From VRUE01 sp036376775 (lineage in GTDB: Bacteria; Actinomycetota; Thermoleophilia; Solirubrobacterales; 70-9), in NCBI GenBank assembly GCA_036376775.1, contig DASUZP010000170.1:1-20473 (forward strand): a DNA stretch of 20,473 nucleotides, in the 5' to 3' direction. The position numbers and the translations under genes were made by a program. The notes beneath the pieces were generated by a model, which saw only the letters and a list, made by a program, of their open reading frames with translations, did not search any database and was not told the origin of the DNA. Numbering within the stretch: position 1 is the first letter of the stretch; each line of letters begins with the position of its first letter. Of the stretch, positions 8,141-14,683 are shown piece by piece.

Positions 8141-8371
8141 GAGGACATAGTGAACCGCGTCGAGCCGACGGCCTTCTCGGCGACCCCGCCACAGTTGACC
8201 GTGGGCGGGGCAGTTCGTTGTCTGCACCCATCCGCGTCACCGAGCCCGCCGCGCGACGGAGATGCAGGCCTTGCTGCGTCGCGCCCGCCCCCATGGAGGC
8301 AACGCCGCCGAGGGAGTGAAGCGAACGCGACCTAGCGATTGCGGCGCTGACTACACGCGCCAGGGGAATAG

Positions 8372-8755
8372 CTACACCGACGAAGCCGCCACGACCGAGA
8401 CATCGTCGTGGCGGATTGCCCCGCGCTTCTGAGCTCGCGCCGTCACCAACGCCGGCTTGCGGCTCGCGGGCGCCACGTCGAGCACAAACTCGATCCCCAG
8501 GCTCCGGACAGCGTTGATGATCGTGTCGACCTCCGGGTTGTGCTCCGCGGACTCGAGCTTGACGACGCGCGGCTGCGAGACACCCAGCTTCTCCGCTAGG
8601 GCCCTCTGGCTCAGTTTGCGCTCAGCGCGATAACGCAGCAGCGTTGCCGCAAACTCCCGCGCAGGAGCGAGCCTCTGCCACTCCGCCCGGAAGCTCGGAT
8701 CGGCAAGCTGCTCCTCAGCCAAGAGAGCATCGAAGTTCTTGGTGGAGGTCGTCAT
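8372..8755 (-). CDS. XRE/HigA-like antitoxin, no adjacent toxin
   Basis: The 127-residue protein has a short N-terminal helix region with 'DPSFRAEWQRLAPAREFAAT'. An XRE helix-turn-helix follows ('YRAERKLSQRALAEKLGVSQ', 'RVVKLESAEHNPEVDTI') and then 'LGIEFVLDVAP', the usual order for HigA-type antitoxins. ATG 8755 has GAGG five bases upstream and is preferred over GTG 8761. A perfect 18-bp palindrome lies 11 bp before the start, which fits autorepression. No RelE/HigB-like gene flanks it; upstream lies the displaced tRNA half at 8820. Either the toxin was lost or this is a solitary regulator. Confidence 0.8.
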   Translation of the reverse strand: MTTSTKNFDALLAEEQLADPSFRAEWQRLAPAREFAATLLRYRAERKLSQRALAEKLGVSQPRVVKLESAEHNPEVDTIINAVRSLGIEFVLDVAPASRKPALVTARAQKRGAIRHDDVSVVAASSV

Positions 8756-8766
8756 CGTCACCTCAT

Positions 8767-8784
8767 GATAATAGATCTATTATC
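8767..8784. promoter_or_regulatory. Perfect 18-bp palindrome, probable operator
   Basis: GATAATAGATCTATTATC is its own reverse complement over all 18 bases. It is AT-rich in a GC-rich setting and sits 11 bp upstream of the HigA-like gene, overlapping its expected promoter. Antitoxins of this class repress by binding such palindromes, so autoregulation is inferred. Confidence 0.65.
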
Positions 8785-8790
8785 GGAGTC

Positions 8791-8812
8791 AAGCCCCGCA
8801 TTTGCGGGGCTT
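8791..8812 (-). terminator. Hairpin of the original tRNA-fMet terminator, displaced
   Basis: AAGCCCCGC and GCGGGGCTT form a perfect 9-bp stem around ATTT. The sequence closely matches the hairpin following the intact tRNA-fMet (16832-16863). It follows the displaced tRNA 3' half in the same orientation. It is probably the original chromosomal terminator, left behind when element 1 inserted. Confidence 0.55.
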
Positions 8813-8819
8813 TCGTGAA

Positions 8820-8862
8820 ATAGGGGGGGCGTGACTCGAACCCGCGACCTTCGAGTTATGAG
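8820..8862 (-). repeat. Displaced, decayed tRNA-fMet 3' half (outer attachment site)
   Basis: This 43-bp stretch matches the 3' half of the intact tRNA-fMet gene (16866-16908) at 39 of 43 positions, in the same orientation. It covers the anticodon loop to the discriminator base. No matching 5' half lies beyond 8862, so it is not a tRNA gene. The four changes fall in the acceptor, T arm and anticodon arm, as expected for a copy no longer under selection. It marks the outer end of the integrated region. Confidence 0.8.
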
Positions 8863-8887
8863 GCCCTCCAGGCACGGCCCACTCAGG

Positions 8888-8915
8888 CCTACTTTGCTCT
8901 ACAGAGCCAAGTAGG
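8888..8915. other. Near-perfect hairpin inside the left end of element 1
   Basis: CCTACTTTGCTCT (8888-8900) and AGAGCCAAGTAGG (8903-8915) pair with one mismatch around a 2-base centre. It lies between the displaced tRNA half and the left pair of short repeats. It could be a binding site for a recombination protein or a terminator; there is no T tract. Function unknown. Confidence 0.45.
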
Positions 8916-8945
8916 TCGTCTCGGTTCGCCCGTTTTCGCTCAGAA

Positions 8946-8964
8946 TGGCCCCATATTGGAACCA
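8946..8964 (+). repeat. Left paired repeat of element 1 (putative integrase arm-type sites)
   Basis: TGGCCCCA (8946-8953) and TGGAACCA (8957-8964) lie 11 bp apart. The same arrangement with two exact TGGAACCA copies, also 11 bp apart, occurs at the other end of the element (10679-10697). A 15-base string CCATATTGGAACCAC is common to both ends. Confidence 0.6.
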
Positions 8965-9027
8965 CGGACACGCAGAGTCGCTCTCTATTAACGGTTAACG
9001 GACACGACCAGGCCCTTCCGGCAACCC

Positions 9028-9244
9028 TCAGGTCGTGTGACAGTCGTTAGCGCAGTAGTAAGCACCCGTTCGAATCGCTGTAGTGCTGCTTGGCCGCCGT
9101 GACAGCCTCCCGACAGGACGGATGCCATCCAAGATCCAAGCGATTCTCGAGATCGGGCAGACAGCCCTTTTGTGAGGCCAGGTCGTGGACCTCGTGATCG
9201 CCCGTGTTCGGCTGGGCATTCTTGTTTACGCAAAAGCTCGGCAC
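9028..9244 (-). pseudogene. Frameshifted small Cys-rich gene
   Basis: One minus-strand frame from ATG 9244 reads 'HDLASQKGCLPDLENRLDLG', then 'WHPSCREAVTAAKQHYSDSN' and GC, then goes out of frame. The neighbouring frame continues smoothly as 'YYCANDCHTT' to a TGA at 9028. Removing one T in the run after the GGGTGC codons near 9061 would join them into one protein of about 71 residues with a Cys pattern C...C...CxxC...C that suggests a small zinc-binding fold. I cannot name the family. It is either an inactivated gene or a sequencing or assembly error. Confidence 0.45.
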
Positions 9245-9327
9245 AGCGGCGCCTCCCCAAACTCGTGAATTTTCTGACAGGGATCGCAGCGTATCTGAGT
9301 CGATCTCTGCTCAGTTCGCTCCTCCGC

Positions 9328-9732
9328 TCAGAACGGGATCGCCATGGACCACGGAGGATGAGGGTGGCTACCGGTTGAGTCGGCGATGTGCGACCTCGTA
9401 CACGCTCGGCCTCCAAGGTTGCGCCGGGTGGCGCTCCCCACCGCGACAAGCACGAGAGCGGGCTTGGACGCCTCCTCGTCGCCGGAGAGAACAGCGCCCC
9501 ACTGGCCTGCGGGTCGGGGAATGTAGAACTTCACGCAGCCGCCGAGACGAGTGCCGTCCTGGCCTTCGGCTTCGCAGCGTCGAAGCCACTCGAACGGGAC
9601 GCCTTCGCGCCGCACTTCTTCTAAGGCCGATTCAATGGCCGCTCGCGCCGCCGCAGTGCAACGAGGGAGGTCCTCCGCGAGGACCTCATCGGCTACCCGG
9701 ACTTCAAAGCGCGGACCCGCGCCCGCGCTCAC
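9328..9732 (-). CDS. Hypothetical protein, possible RelE/ParE-like toxin
   Basis: This 134-residue ORF starts at GTG 9732 with a purine-rich GAGGGA stretch upstream, 6 bp after the stop of the small gene before it. The layout 'FEVRVADEVLAEDLP', long helices 'ARAAIESALEEVRREGVPFE', then strands 'CVKFYIPRPAGQWGAV' and 'PALVLVAVGSATRR', resembles the helix-helix-sheet order of RelE/ParE-type toxins. No diagnostic catalytic residues can be assigned. The last 30 residues look low in structure and may be an extension created by decay. The call rests on layout and on its small upstream partner. Confidence 0.45.
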   Translation of the reverse strand: MSAGAGPRFEVRVADEVLAEDLPRCTAAARAAIESALEEVRREGVPFEWLRRCEAEGQDGTRLGGCVKFYIPRPAGQWGAVLSGDEEASKPALVLVAVGSATRRNLGGRACTRSHIADSTGSHPHPPWSMAIPF

Positions 9733-9738
9733 CGGGGC

Positions 9739-9960
9739 CTATCCCTCGCCGTCGGTTGGCAGCGATCCGAAATGCCGGTCGAAATCCTCCCGGCTCATCG
9801 GCTTGGTCCCGGTCCGCTTGCGGATCTCCTCGATGGACGTTGCCTTGGAGGGCCACTCCGGTGCGAAGATCAGCTTGACCTCTGCCGCTTCCTCATCGGT
9901 CATCTGGTCAATCTGGGCATGAAGCTCAGCCTTGCTCATCGCCTTGATCGTAGCGTCCAT
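9739..9960 (-). CDS. Small acidic hypothetical protein, possible antitoxin partner
   Basis: This 73-residue ORF is highly charged. A helical N-terminus 'MSKAELHAQIDQMTDEEAAE' is followed by an extended tail 'EEIRKRTGTKPMSREDFDRH'. The 6-bp gap to the next gene suggests a two-gene operon, and the size, charge and order (small gene first) fit an antitoxin. No DNA-binding motif is obvious. Starts are ambiguous: GTG 9963, ATG 9960 and ATG 9939 are all possible. The recombinase remnant upstream ends at this point, so the cassette may have been trapped downstream of a broken integrase gene. Confidence 0.5.
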   Translation of the reverse strand: MDATIKAMSKAELHAQIDQMTDEEAAEVKLIFAPEWPSKATSIEEIRKRTGTKPMSREDFDRHFGSLPTDGEG

Positions 9961-10091
9961 CACGGCAGCACTTTCACGGCAGCAAGTCCTGGGTCCGGCA
10001 GACGAAACGCCTGCTCAACCAGTTCAGCCTCGTGCGGGTTCGGCGCGTAGTCGGCGTAGATCAAAGTCGTCGTGAAGTCGCGGTGGTGCAG
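9960..10091 (-). pseudogene. Tyrosine recombinase (integrase) C-terminal remnant
   Basis: The frame reads 'LHHRDFTTTLIYADYAPNPH' and then 'EAELVEQAF' to a TGA at 9960. This is the typical end of an actinobacterial phage-type integrase. The second His of 'HHRDF' matches the box II His, and the Tyr of 'LIYADY' lies nine residues later, the canonical spacing for the catalytic Tyr. Nothing upstream in this frame resembles the catalytic domain (no R-x-x-H box), so only about 43 codons survive. The protein is inactive. Confidence 0.7.
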
Positions 10092-10358
10092 GCGTGCGGG
10101 ATAGACGCTGGCGAGGGGCGTGGCGTCGGTAGCTCTTGGCGACAGACGGCCCTGAGACCTCCACGCGTGCAGACGACGATCCGACCACTGGCCCCGACCC
10201 CGGCCAGACCTCAATCAACCCCGCCTCTCGCAGACGCCGCTCCCTCGCCGCCGTCACCGCCCTCGCCGTTCCCGCCCATATCACCACCGCCTCCCTCGGC
10301 ACCACACCTGGCGCGCGATGAACTCCAACACCTCCAGGTCCCTCTGGCTGATCCTGTT
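10092..10358 (-). pseudogene. Frameshifted replication-relaxation-like winged-helix remnant
   Basis: Three minus-strand frames must be joined. Near 10355-10290 one reads 'RISQRDLEVLEFIARQVW'. The next (about 10300-10200) reads 'VPREAVVIWAGTARAVTAAR' followed by 'ERRLREAGLIEVWPG'. The third (about 10195-10100) reads 'RIVVCTRGGLRAVCRQELPT' and 'PRPSPASIPHA'. Together these follow the N-terminal winged helix of replication-relaxation family proteins of actinobacterial plasmids and conjugative elements. At least two frameshifts break it, and its lower end meets the integrase remnant directly, which suggests an internal deletion. Family assignment is by pattern memory. Confidence 0.45.
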
Positions 10359-10413
10359 GCTTCTCCTGGCCCCGACATCCACCCCGAGACGTAGCTGCGA
10401 TCCCATCCGATAC

Positions 10414-10544
10414 CCGCAGCCGCTTCGCCTCCCCCCGGTATGTGCCCGACGACGCAGCCGACCACGTGCACATCACATCGTGTGTGTGCGTGGTCGGCTG
10501 CGTCCAAAGGGCTCAAACCCAATCGGGAGGCGAAGCGGCTGCGG
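10414..10544. repeat. Nested perfect inverted repeats (20 bp outer, 16 bp inner)
   Basis: The outer arms are CCGCAGCCGCTTCGCCTCCC (10414-10433) and its exact reverse complement (10525-10544). The inner arms are GACGCAGCCGACCACG (10451-10466) and its exact reverse complement (10489-10504). The inner loop extends the stem further with G-T pairs. Both arm types share CGCAGCCG. There is no coding sequence across it. Candidate roles are a replication or transfer origin, a MITE-like insert or a structured RNA. Confidence 0.75.
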
Positions 10545-10678
10545 ACGCCGCATCTGGGCGTTTGTCTGGAGCTACGTCTGTAGCCCAAACCGCATAGAAG
10601 ACATCGGCATTCGAGGCGTTCGGGGACCAAATCAAGCCCTGGCAACCGACGCAAACGGCCCGCGAACCCCCTCAGAAA

Positions 10679-10697
10679 TGGAACCATATTGGAACCA
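10679..10697 (+). repeat. Right paired repeat of element 1 (putative integrase arm-type sites)
   Basis: TGGAACCA occurs at 10679-10686 and again at 10690-10697, 11 bp apart, about 57 bp inside the right tRNA-half copy. It mirrors the pair at 8946-8964 in sequence, spacing and orientation. Confidence 0.6.
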
Positions 10698-10724
10698 CGA
10701 GGGCGCTTTTTGGGGGCTCCGAGC

Positions 10725-10753
10725 AAAAAAAGGCCCTGCTTTGCAGGGCCTTT

Positions 10754-10754
<1 letters not shown>
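10725..10754 (-). terminator. Rho-independent terminator supplied by element 1
   Basis: An 8-bp GC stem (GGCCCTGC / GCAGGGCC) with a 3-base loop is followed on the minus strand by seven T residues; four T residues on the plus strand make it partly bidirectional. It follows the tRNA 3' half copy at 10754-10801. It therefore would have ended tRNA-fMet transcription while element 1 was the tRNA neighbour. Confidence 0.85.
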
Positions 10755-10801
<47 letters not shown>

Positions 10802-10895
10802 GCGACCCGCTGACTCGGCTGGGCACAGTGGCGCGCGTTCTAAGCGCTTTTCACGAGATCGAGATCGGCTGGGATCGGCTGGGATCTGTGGGGCA

Positions 10896-10917
10896 TGTTG
10901 CCCCATTTGTTGCCCCA
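10896..10917 (+). repeat. Left paired repeat of element 2 (putative integrase arm-type sites)
   Basis: TGTTGCCCCA occurs at 10896-10905 and 10908-10917, exactly 12 bp apart, about 95 bp inside the left tRNA-half copy. The same arrangement occurs at the other end (16772-16793). Just upstream is a short tandem GATCGGCTGG repeat (10863-10882). Confidence 0.65.
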
Positions 10918-10929
10918 GATCGCCGCTTC

Positions 10930-10946
10930 GTAGCAGAGAGTGCTAC
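10930..10946. promoter_or_regulatory. Inverted repeat operator candidate for the toxin-antitoxin module
   Basis: GTAGCA-GAGAG-TGCTAC is a perfect 6-bp inverted repeat ending 10 bp before the antitoxin ATG at 10957. Phd-type antitoxins repress their own operon through similar GTAGC-containing palindromes, so autoregulation is inferred. Confidence 0.55.
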
Positions 10947-10956
10947 AGTCGTGCAC

Positions 10957-11205
10957 ATGGCGCGCGCCGTTTCGATCCGGGAGCTAAGGAACTCCACCGC
11001 AGCTGTTGTCTCCGAGCTGGAAGCGGGCGAACGACTGACGCTGACGGTCAACCGTCGCCCGGTCGCCGACATCCTTCCCCACGTCGAGGATCGCGATCCC
11101 TGGGTCCCGGCCAGCGAGCTGCGCCGCATCGTGACCGAGGCACCCGCCGACGCCGGTCTGCTGGACGATCTCGCCGATGTCCGCGGCGCCGAGCTCGACG
11201 ATTGA
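10957..11205 (+). CDS. Phd/YefM-family antitoxin
   Basis: The 82-residue protein opens with the family signature 'ARAVSIRELRNSTAAVVSEL' then 'EAGERLTLTVNRRPVADILP', the Phd/YefM DNA-binding fold, followed by a disordered acidic C-terminal tail that would neutralise the toxin. ATG 10957 starts the conserved fold; GTG 10951 is an alternative, and the longer frame to 10828 runs through the short-repeat region and is unlikely. The stop overlaps the toxin start as TTGA, so the two are coupled. This module may stabilise element 2 in the chromosome. Confidence 0.88.
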   Translation: MARAVSIRELRNSTAAVVSELEAGERLTLTVNRRPVADILPHVEDRDPWVPASELRRIVTEAPADAGLLDDLADVRGAELDD

Positions 11206-11585
11206 GTCGGGCGATCGCCGACACCTCGATCTTCATCGCCCAAGAGACCGGTCGCGAGCTGGGCGAGCTTCCCGAGCAGATCGCCGTCTCGGTGATCACC
11301 GCCGCCGAGCTGGAGCTGGGCGTGTTGCGCGCCACCGACCCAGATGCACGAGCCATTCGGCTCTCCACCCTCTCGCGCGTCCAGGCCACGTATCCCCTGC
11401 TTCCAGTCGACGCGGAGACCGCGAGCTGCTTTGCCCGCATCGCATCGGCCGAGCGGTCCCGCGGCCGACGCCTCCGCCGCCACGACACCTGGATCGCCGC
11501 AACCGCACTGCGGCACGGCGTAGCCATCGTCACCCAGGACGCTGATTTCTCTTCCTTCGATGAGGTGCCGGTTCTCCACGTCTGA
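11202..11585 (+). CDS. VapC-type PIN-domain toxin
   Basis: The 127-residue PIN domain keeps all expected acidic residues: D7 in 'IADTSIFIA', E36 in 'ITAAELELG', D95 in 'RRHDTWIAA', and D113/D115 in 'VTQDADF'. PIN toxins are Mg-dependent ribonucleases that cut tRNA or rRNA. The TTG start overlaps the antitoxin stop by four bases. Pairing of a Phd-family antitoxin with a VapC toxin is common in actinobacteria. All catalytic residues are present, so the toxin is probably active. Confidence 0.9.
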   Translation: MSRAIADTSIFIAQETGRELGELPEQIAVSVITAAELELGVLRATDPDARAIRLSTLSRVQATYPLLPVDAETASCFARIASAERSRGRRLRRHDTWIAATALRHGVAIVTQDADFSSFDEVPVLHV

Positions 11586-11812
11586 CATGCACCGAAGCAA
11601 CGCCAGCAAGACCCGAGACGGCCCCCATCCTCGCGCCGAACTGACAGCCGAGAGCGAGTCCGTCCCTCCCTTCAGACCTCACCTTGCCCTAGGGCGTTTT
11701 CGGCCGTTTTGAGGCCGGTTCAACCTAACCCAAGTTGGACTGAGTTTCGTTCAACTTAGTATCCATTTCGTACCCGCGCTACCTCAGCAGAGTTGAGAAA
11801 AACTGGCTCTCA

Positions 11813-11826
11813 AGGCCTATAGGCCT
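11813..11826. other. 14-bp palindrome over the qatD stop codon
   Basis: AGGCCTATAGGCCT is a perfect palindrome that contains the TAG stop of qatD. It adjoins a 230-bp gene-free stretch (11586-11816) lying between the convergent toxin and qatD genes. That stretch also holds GGCCGTTTTGAGGCC and an AAGTTG...CAACTT inverted pair, which may act as weak terminators. No gene is seen there. Confidence 0.4.
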
Positions 11827-12578
11827 GCCGTGAGAATCGTCTCCTGGATCGACGAAGGCAGTTCGTCGAGCAAGCTGCATCGATCGAAGAGTCCCCCTAG
11901 GTTTCGCCAGATTTGCTGGCGAAGCTCGGATTGATCAACTTTCCACAGCTCCATCAGCGCAGCCTCAATCGTTTGAACCGCGGCCGGCCGCCGTGCCGCC
12001 GTGTCGTAGCGACGGCTGTGGGGGTAGTCGGTCTCGGTGAGTACGCGATCCCGCGGAAGCAACGTCAGGACTTTGGGATTCCGGGCCTCGGCACCATTCA
12101 GCGAGAAGAAGGCGCCGAGCCGGATCGCCTCCTGGGTCTCGGAGGGGCTGCCGCGCCACCAATGGAGGACGGGTGCGTTTACGGGTCTCCGTCTTAGCGC
12201 GGCGATGACCTCGCCAGTGGCGCCGACACTGTGAATCGAGACCGGCCTGGCATGTCGATGGGCGACCGCAAGGATCTCTTCGAAGACCCCAACCGAGCGA
12301 GACGAGAGGGCTCGGCGGTCGAGACCGACCTCGCCGATTACAAGGGCTCCCTCCACCGCTTCCTCGAATGCGTCCCTGGCGAATGGCCGATCCTCCTTGA
12401 GTAGGCGAGGATGGGCCCCGATGGCCCAGATCGTCATGTCGTCCTGGCGTCGCAGCGCATCCGCCCATTCCGAAGGCTCGCGGGTCATCGCTAGAACAGC
12501 GGCGTCGAGATCGACGAGATCGTCCGGGTCAACAGAAACGGCTATGTGTGCGTGGGCATCAATAGGTGGGAGTCTCAC
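11817..12578 (-). CDS. qatD: QatD, TatD-like metal-dependent nuclease of the Qat defence system
   Basis: The 253-residue TatD-family protein keeps the full metal-ligand set: 'DAHAH' (D7, H9, H11), 'GAHPR' (H56), 'GEVGLD' (E83), 'SIHSVGA' (H116), 'VLHWW' (H139) and 'TETDYPH' (D184). TatD enzymes are Mg/Mn-dependent DNases with a TIM-barrel fold. The GTG start overlaps the qatC stop by four bases. It is the last gene of the operon, the standard position for qatD. Context separates it from the housekeeping TatD; its substrate in defence is not known from this sequence. Confidence 0.9.
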   Translation of the reverse strand: MRLPPIDAHAHIAVSVDPDDLVDLDAAVLAMTREPSEWADALRRQDDMTIWAIGAHPRLLKEDRPFARDAFEEAVEGALVIGEVGLDRRALSSRSVGVFEEILAVAHRHARPVSIHSVGATGEVIAALRRRPVNAPVLHWWRGSPSETQEAIRLGAFFSLNGAEARNPKVLTLLPRDRVLTETDYPHSRRYDTAARRPAAVQTIEAALMELWKVDQSELRQQIWRNLGGLFDRCSLLDELPSSIQETILTAGL

Positions 12579-13867
12579 TGGAGATCCAGCATGCCAAGCT
12601 CGGCGAGTCCGCGTTGCATCAATGCGAGTGACTCGTCGAGGTCGGCGTCGTCGGGAAGCCCGAGCTGCAAGACATCCTCGTCATCAAACCCGGCTTCCAG
12701 ACGCGTCCGGACGGCATTGACGGTCACCAGGCGGTCTGGGTGTTGACTCAGCCAGGCTTTGCGGCGTACAGCACTCAACTCGTTCACCGCGTATCTGGTG
12801 CCATCGTCGAGGCCAGCCGCCTTAAAGGCCCCCCGCCGGACAAGGCACCCCAGGCAAAGACCGCAGTGGATCGAGGGGGGGATCGATTTGAGCCCCTGGG
12901 GCGCTTTGCCACACGAGTGCGTGGAGCTTAGGAGCACCGCTGCCGTCTCCACACCGAGGTGGGCGGCGACGTCAGCAAAGACCTCCCCCTTCGTCTTCTC
13001 GACGAAGATGTTGTTGAGCGTTAGATCAATCCCGACATCTCCAAGCACTTCCGAGAGTCCGAGAAGAAACGCAGGGTGCGTCGTCCGGGTCGAGAGCGCT
13101 CCGCCCGACTCAGGAACTAGGGGTGGGTTGAGCGAGGTAAAGCCATTCTCCGCGACCCAAAGTGAAGATCCCTCTACCGCTCCATTGACGGCGGCACCCA
13201 AAGCAACGAACAAGAGAGATCGACTGCGACGCGATGGCTCATCCCGGAACTTCTCGTTTGAGCCGACTTGTCGTTGTGAGCGAGCAAATCGCCAGTGGAC
13301 GTGTCCGAAACTCTTCTCGAGGGCTCCGCCGAGAGCCGAGCGTGCGGCATTCTGCTGGCCCTTGATCGCACTTGAATCGGAGTGCGAGATCAATAGTGGG
13401 TCGAGGCCTTTGGCGTGGGCCGCAACCGCCCCGGACACGGAATCGGCGCCGCCGCTGAACAGGAGACAGACATCCCGAGGGTTGACGTCCGCAACTCGGG
13501 ACCGCCCGGCCTCGCGCCTTTTCTTCCAGCCTACGCTCCAGTGGTCACCGGTGAGGAGGGCAAGAAGAGCGGCAAGGCGCTCCGAGTGTGGAGACCACCG
13601 GCCCGGGTCCGAAACGGCGACCTCGAGATCGAACTCACGCCTCAGCATCGGTTTTGGCCGCTTAACAGTGCGATCGCAGAAGAAAACTAGTGCGGCCAAG
13701 CGTAGGAAGTCAGTGTTCAACGTGGGGACCTGACCGAGCGCCTCGAGGCGGGGGCCGAGTGAGGTTTCAAAAGAGGACGGCAGGTCGGCTCGCTGCCAGA
13801 GCAAATCCCGTCTCGAAAGGTTGTCAAACGCCCGGCCAGAGGCCCTGAGAAGAAGTCGATGATGCAT
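12575..13867 (-). CDS. qatC: QatC, QueC-like PP-loop enzyme of the Qat defence system
   Basis: The 430-residue protein has an N-terminal region of about 130 residues absent from housekeeping QueC. A PP-loop ATP-binding motif 'LLFSGGADSVSG' (SGGxDS at 138-143) and a C-terminal zinc site follow: C319 in 'THSCGK' plus C335, C338 and C341 in 'HCGLCLGC'. QueC makes 7-cyano-7-deazaguanine (preQ0) for queuosine or deazaguanine DNA modification. The catalytic motifs are intact here, so a QueC-like ATP-dependent reaction is plausible, possibly on a protein partner. The ATG follows the qatB TAG with no gap. No queD, queE or queF is nearby, which argues against a biosynthetic role. Confidence 0.9.
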   Translation of the reverse strand: MHHRLLLRASGRAFDNLSRRDLLWQRADLPSSFETSLGPRLEALGQVPTLNTDFLRLAALVFFCDRTVKRPKPMLRREFDLEVAVSDPGRWSPHSERLAALLALLTGDHWSVGWKKRREAGRSRVADVNPRDVCLLFSGGADSVSGAVAAHAKGLDPLLISHSDSSAIKGQQNAARSALGGALEKSFGHVHWRFARSQRQVGSNEKFRDEPSRRSRSLLFVALGAAVNGAVEGSSLWVAENGFTSLNPPLVPESGGALSTRTTHPAFLLGLSEVLGDVGIDLTLNNIFVEKTKGEVFADVAAHLGVETAAVLLSSTHSCGKAPQGLKSIPPSIHCGLCLGCLVRRGAFKAAGLDDGTRYAVNELSAVRRKAWLSQHPDRLVTVNAVRTRLEAGFDDEDVLQLGLPDDADLDESLALMQRGLAELGMLDLQ

Positions 13868-14683
13868 CTAGAGTCCTTTCATCAACCGACGCATCAGGGT
13901 CAAGGAGGAGGCGATCGCGTCGCGGAGCCCTTTGGCCGACGACGCGGCAGCCACCTCAACCTGTTTGGCCTTCGCTCGGAGCACGGCCCTGAGCTGTCTC
14001 TCAAGGTCGCGTGACGCCTGCCCACTGACGGTGGTCGCTCGCTGCATCTTGCCGGTCTCGGCAGCCCACACCTGAACGGTGTACTCGACGATATAGAGGC
14101 GGACGGCTGCAACCCCATCAAGCTCTTTCGCAAAAACCTCACGGAGAACCCGTGCGTTGACGCGGCGAAGCTCGGCATCCTCGATACCCCCATCCGCACC
14201 AACGAGAGCGTTGAGGATCGAGTTGATCTTCTTGAGGTCCGACAGAGAGCTGAGCTCAGCGAGATCGAGGCCCAGCGTCTCCAGGGTCTGCGCGTCGCCG
14301 CTGCGGTAAGCGATCGCGGCGGCGAGAACATTGCCGCCAACTCCGGCCGCGTATGCCTGGGAGCGACGACGCCCACCGCCGCTGCGACCTCCCCCTCCGG
14401 TGCCGCTCGCGCCTCCGCCACCTCCACCCCCACCACGAGCCAGGGTCGATCGACTCCAGGTCTTACCGGCGGGCAGAGGACTGGCGTGGAGCGTGGGCGC
14501 AGCGGTCGCGCCGCCCTCAGCCTCGCCTGCAGGTGAATCGGCCGGGGCCCCAAGGCCGTCGCTCAATGCGTCGAGGAGATCCGGCGGGATTTTGGGTTTG
14601 TCTTTCTCAAGCTGCTCCTCGGATAGATCTCGCACTTCTCGCCACTTGCCCTTCGAGCCCTCCCATGCGCCCATAGTTCCCAT
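13868..14683 (-). CDS. qatB: QatB, component of the Qat defence system
   Basis: The 271-residue protein has no catalytic motif I can identify. An acidic N-terminus (1-60) leads to a Gly-rich stretch (about 84-104, with a run of eight glycines) and then a mainly helical C-terminal domain (about 110-271, including 'AIAYRSGDAQTLETLGLDLA' and 'VRLYIVEYTVQVWA'). QatB proteins of the described system likewise have a Gly-rich segment and unknown biochemistry. Assignment rests on its place between qatA and qatC and on this layout. The ATG overlaps the qatA stop by one base (TAATG). A second ATG lies three codons in. Confidence 0.8.
   Translation of the reverse strand: MGTMGAWEGSKGKWREVRDLSEEQLEKDKPKIPPDLLDALSDGLGAPADSPAGEAEGGATAAPTLHASPLPAGKTWSRSTLARGGGGGGGGASGTGGGGRSGGGRRRSQAYAAGVGGNVLAAAIAYRSGDAQTLETLGLDLAELSSLSDLKKINSILNALVGADGGIEDAELRRVNARVLREVFAKELDGVAAVRLYIVEYTVQVWAAETGKMQRATTVSGQASRDLERQLRAVLRAKAKQVEVAAASSAKGLRDAIASSLTLMRRLMKGL

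Noticed and set aside
6913..8142. 409-codon plus-strand open frame over the sigma factor and reductase genes
   Set aside because: It is antisense to two clear protein families and has shadow-like Arg/Pro/Ser composition from high GC.
8820..8862. A second tRNA-Met gene
   Set aside because: Only the 3' half is present and no D arm or acceptor 5' strand follows it.
12575..13867. Housekeeping QueC in a queuosine pathway
   Set aside because: No queD, queE or queF is nearby. The protein has a long extra N-terminal region, and the KAP NTPase, QatB and TatD neighbours fit Qat.
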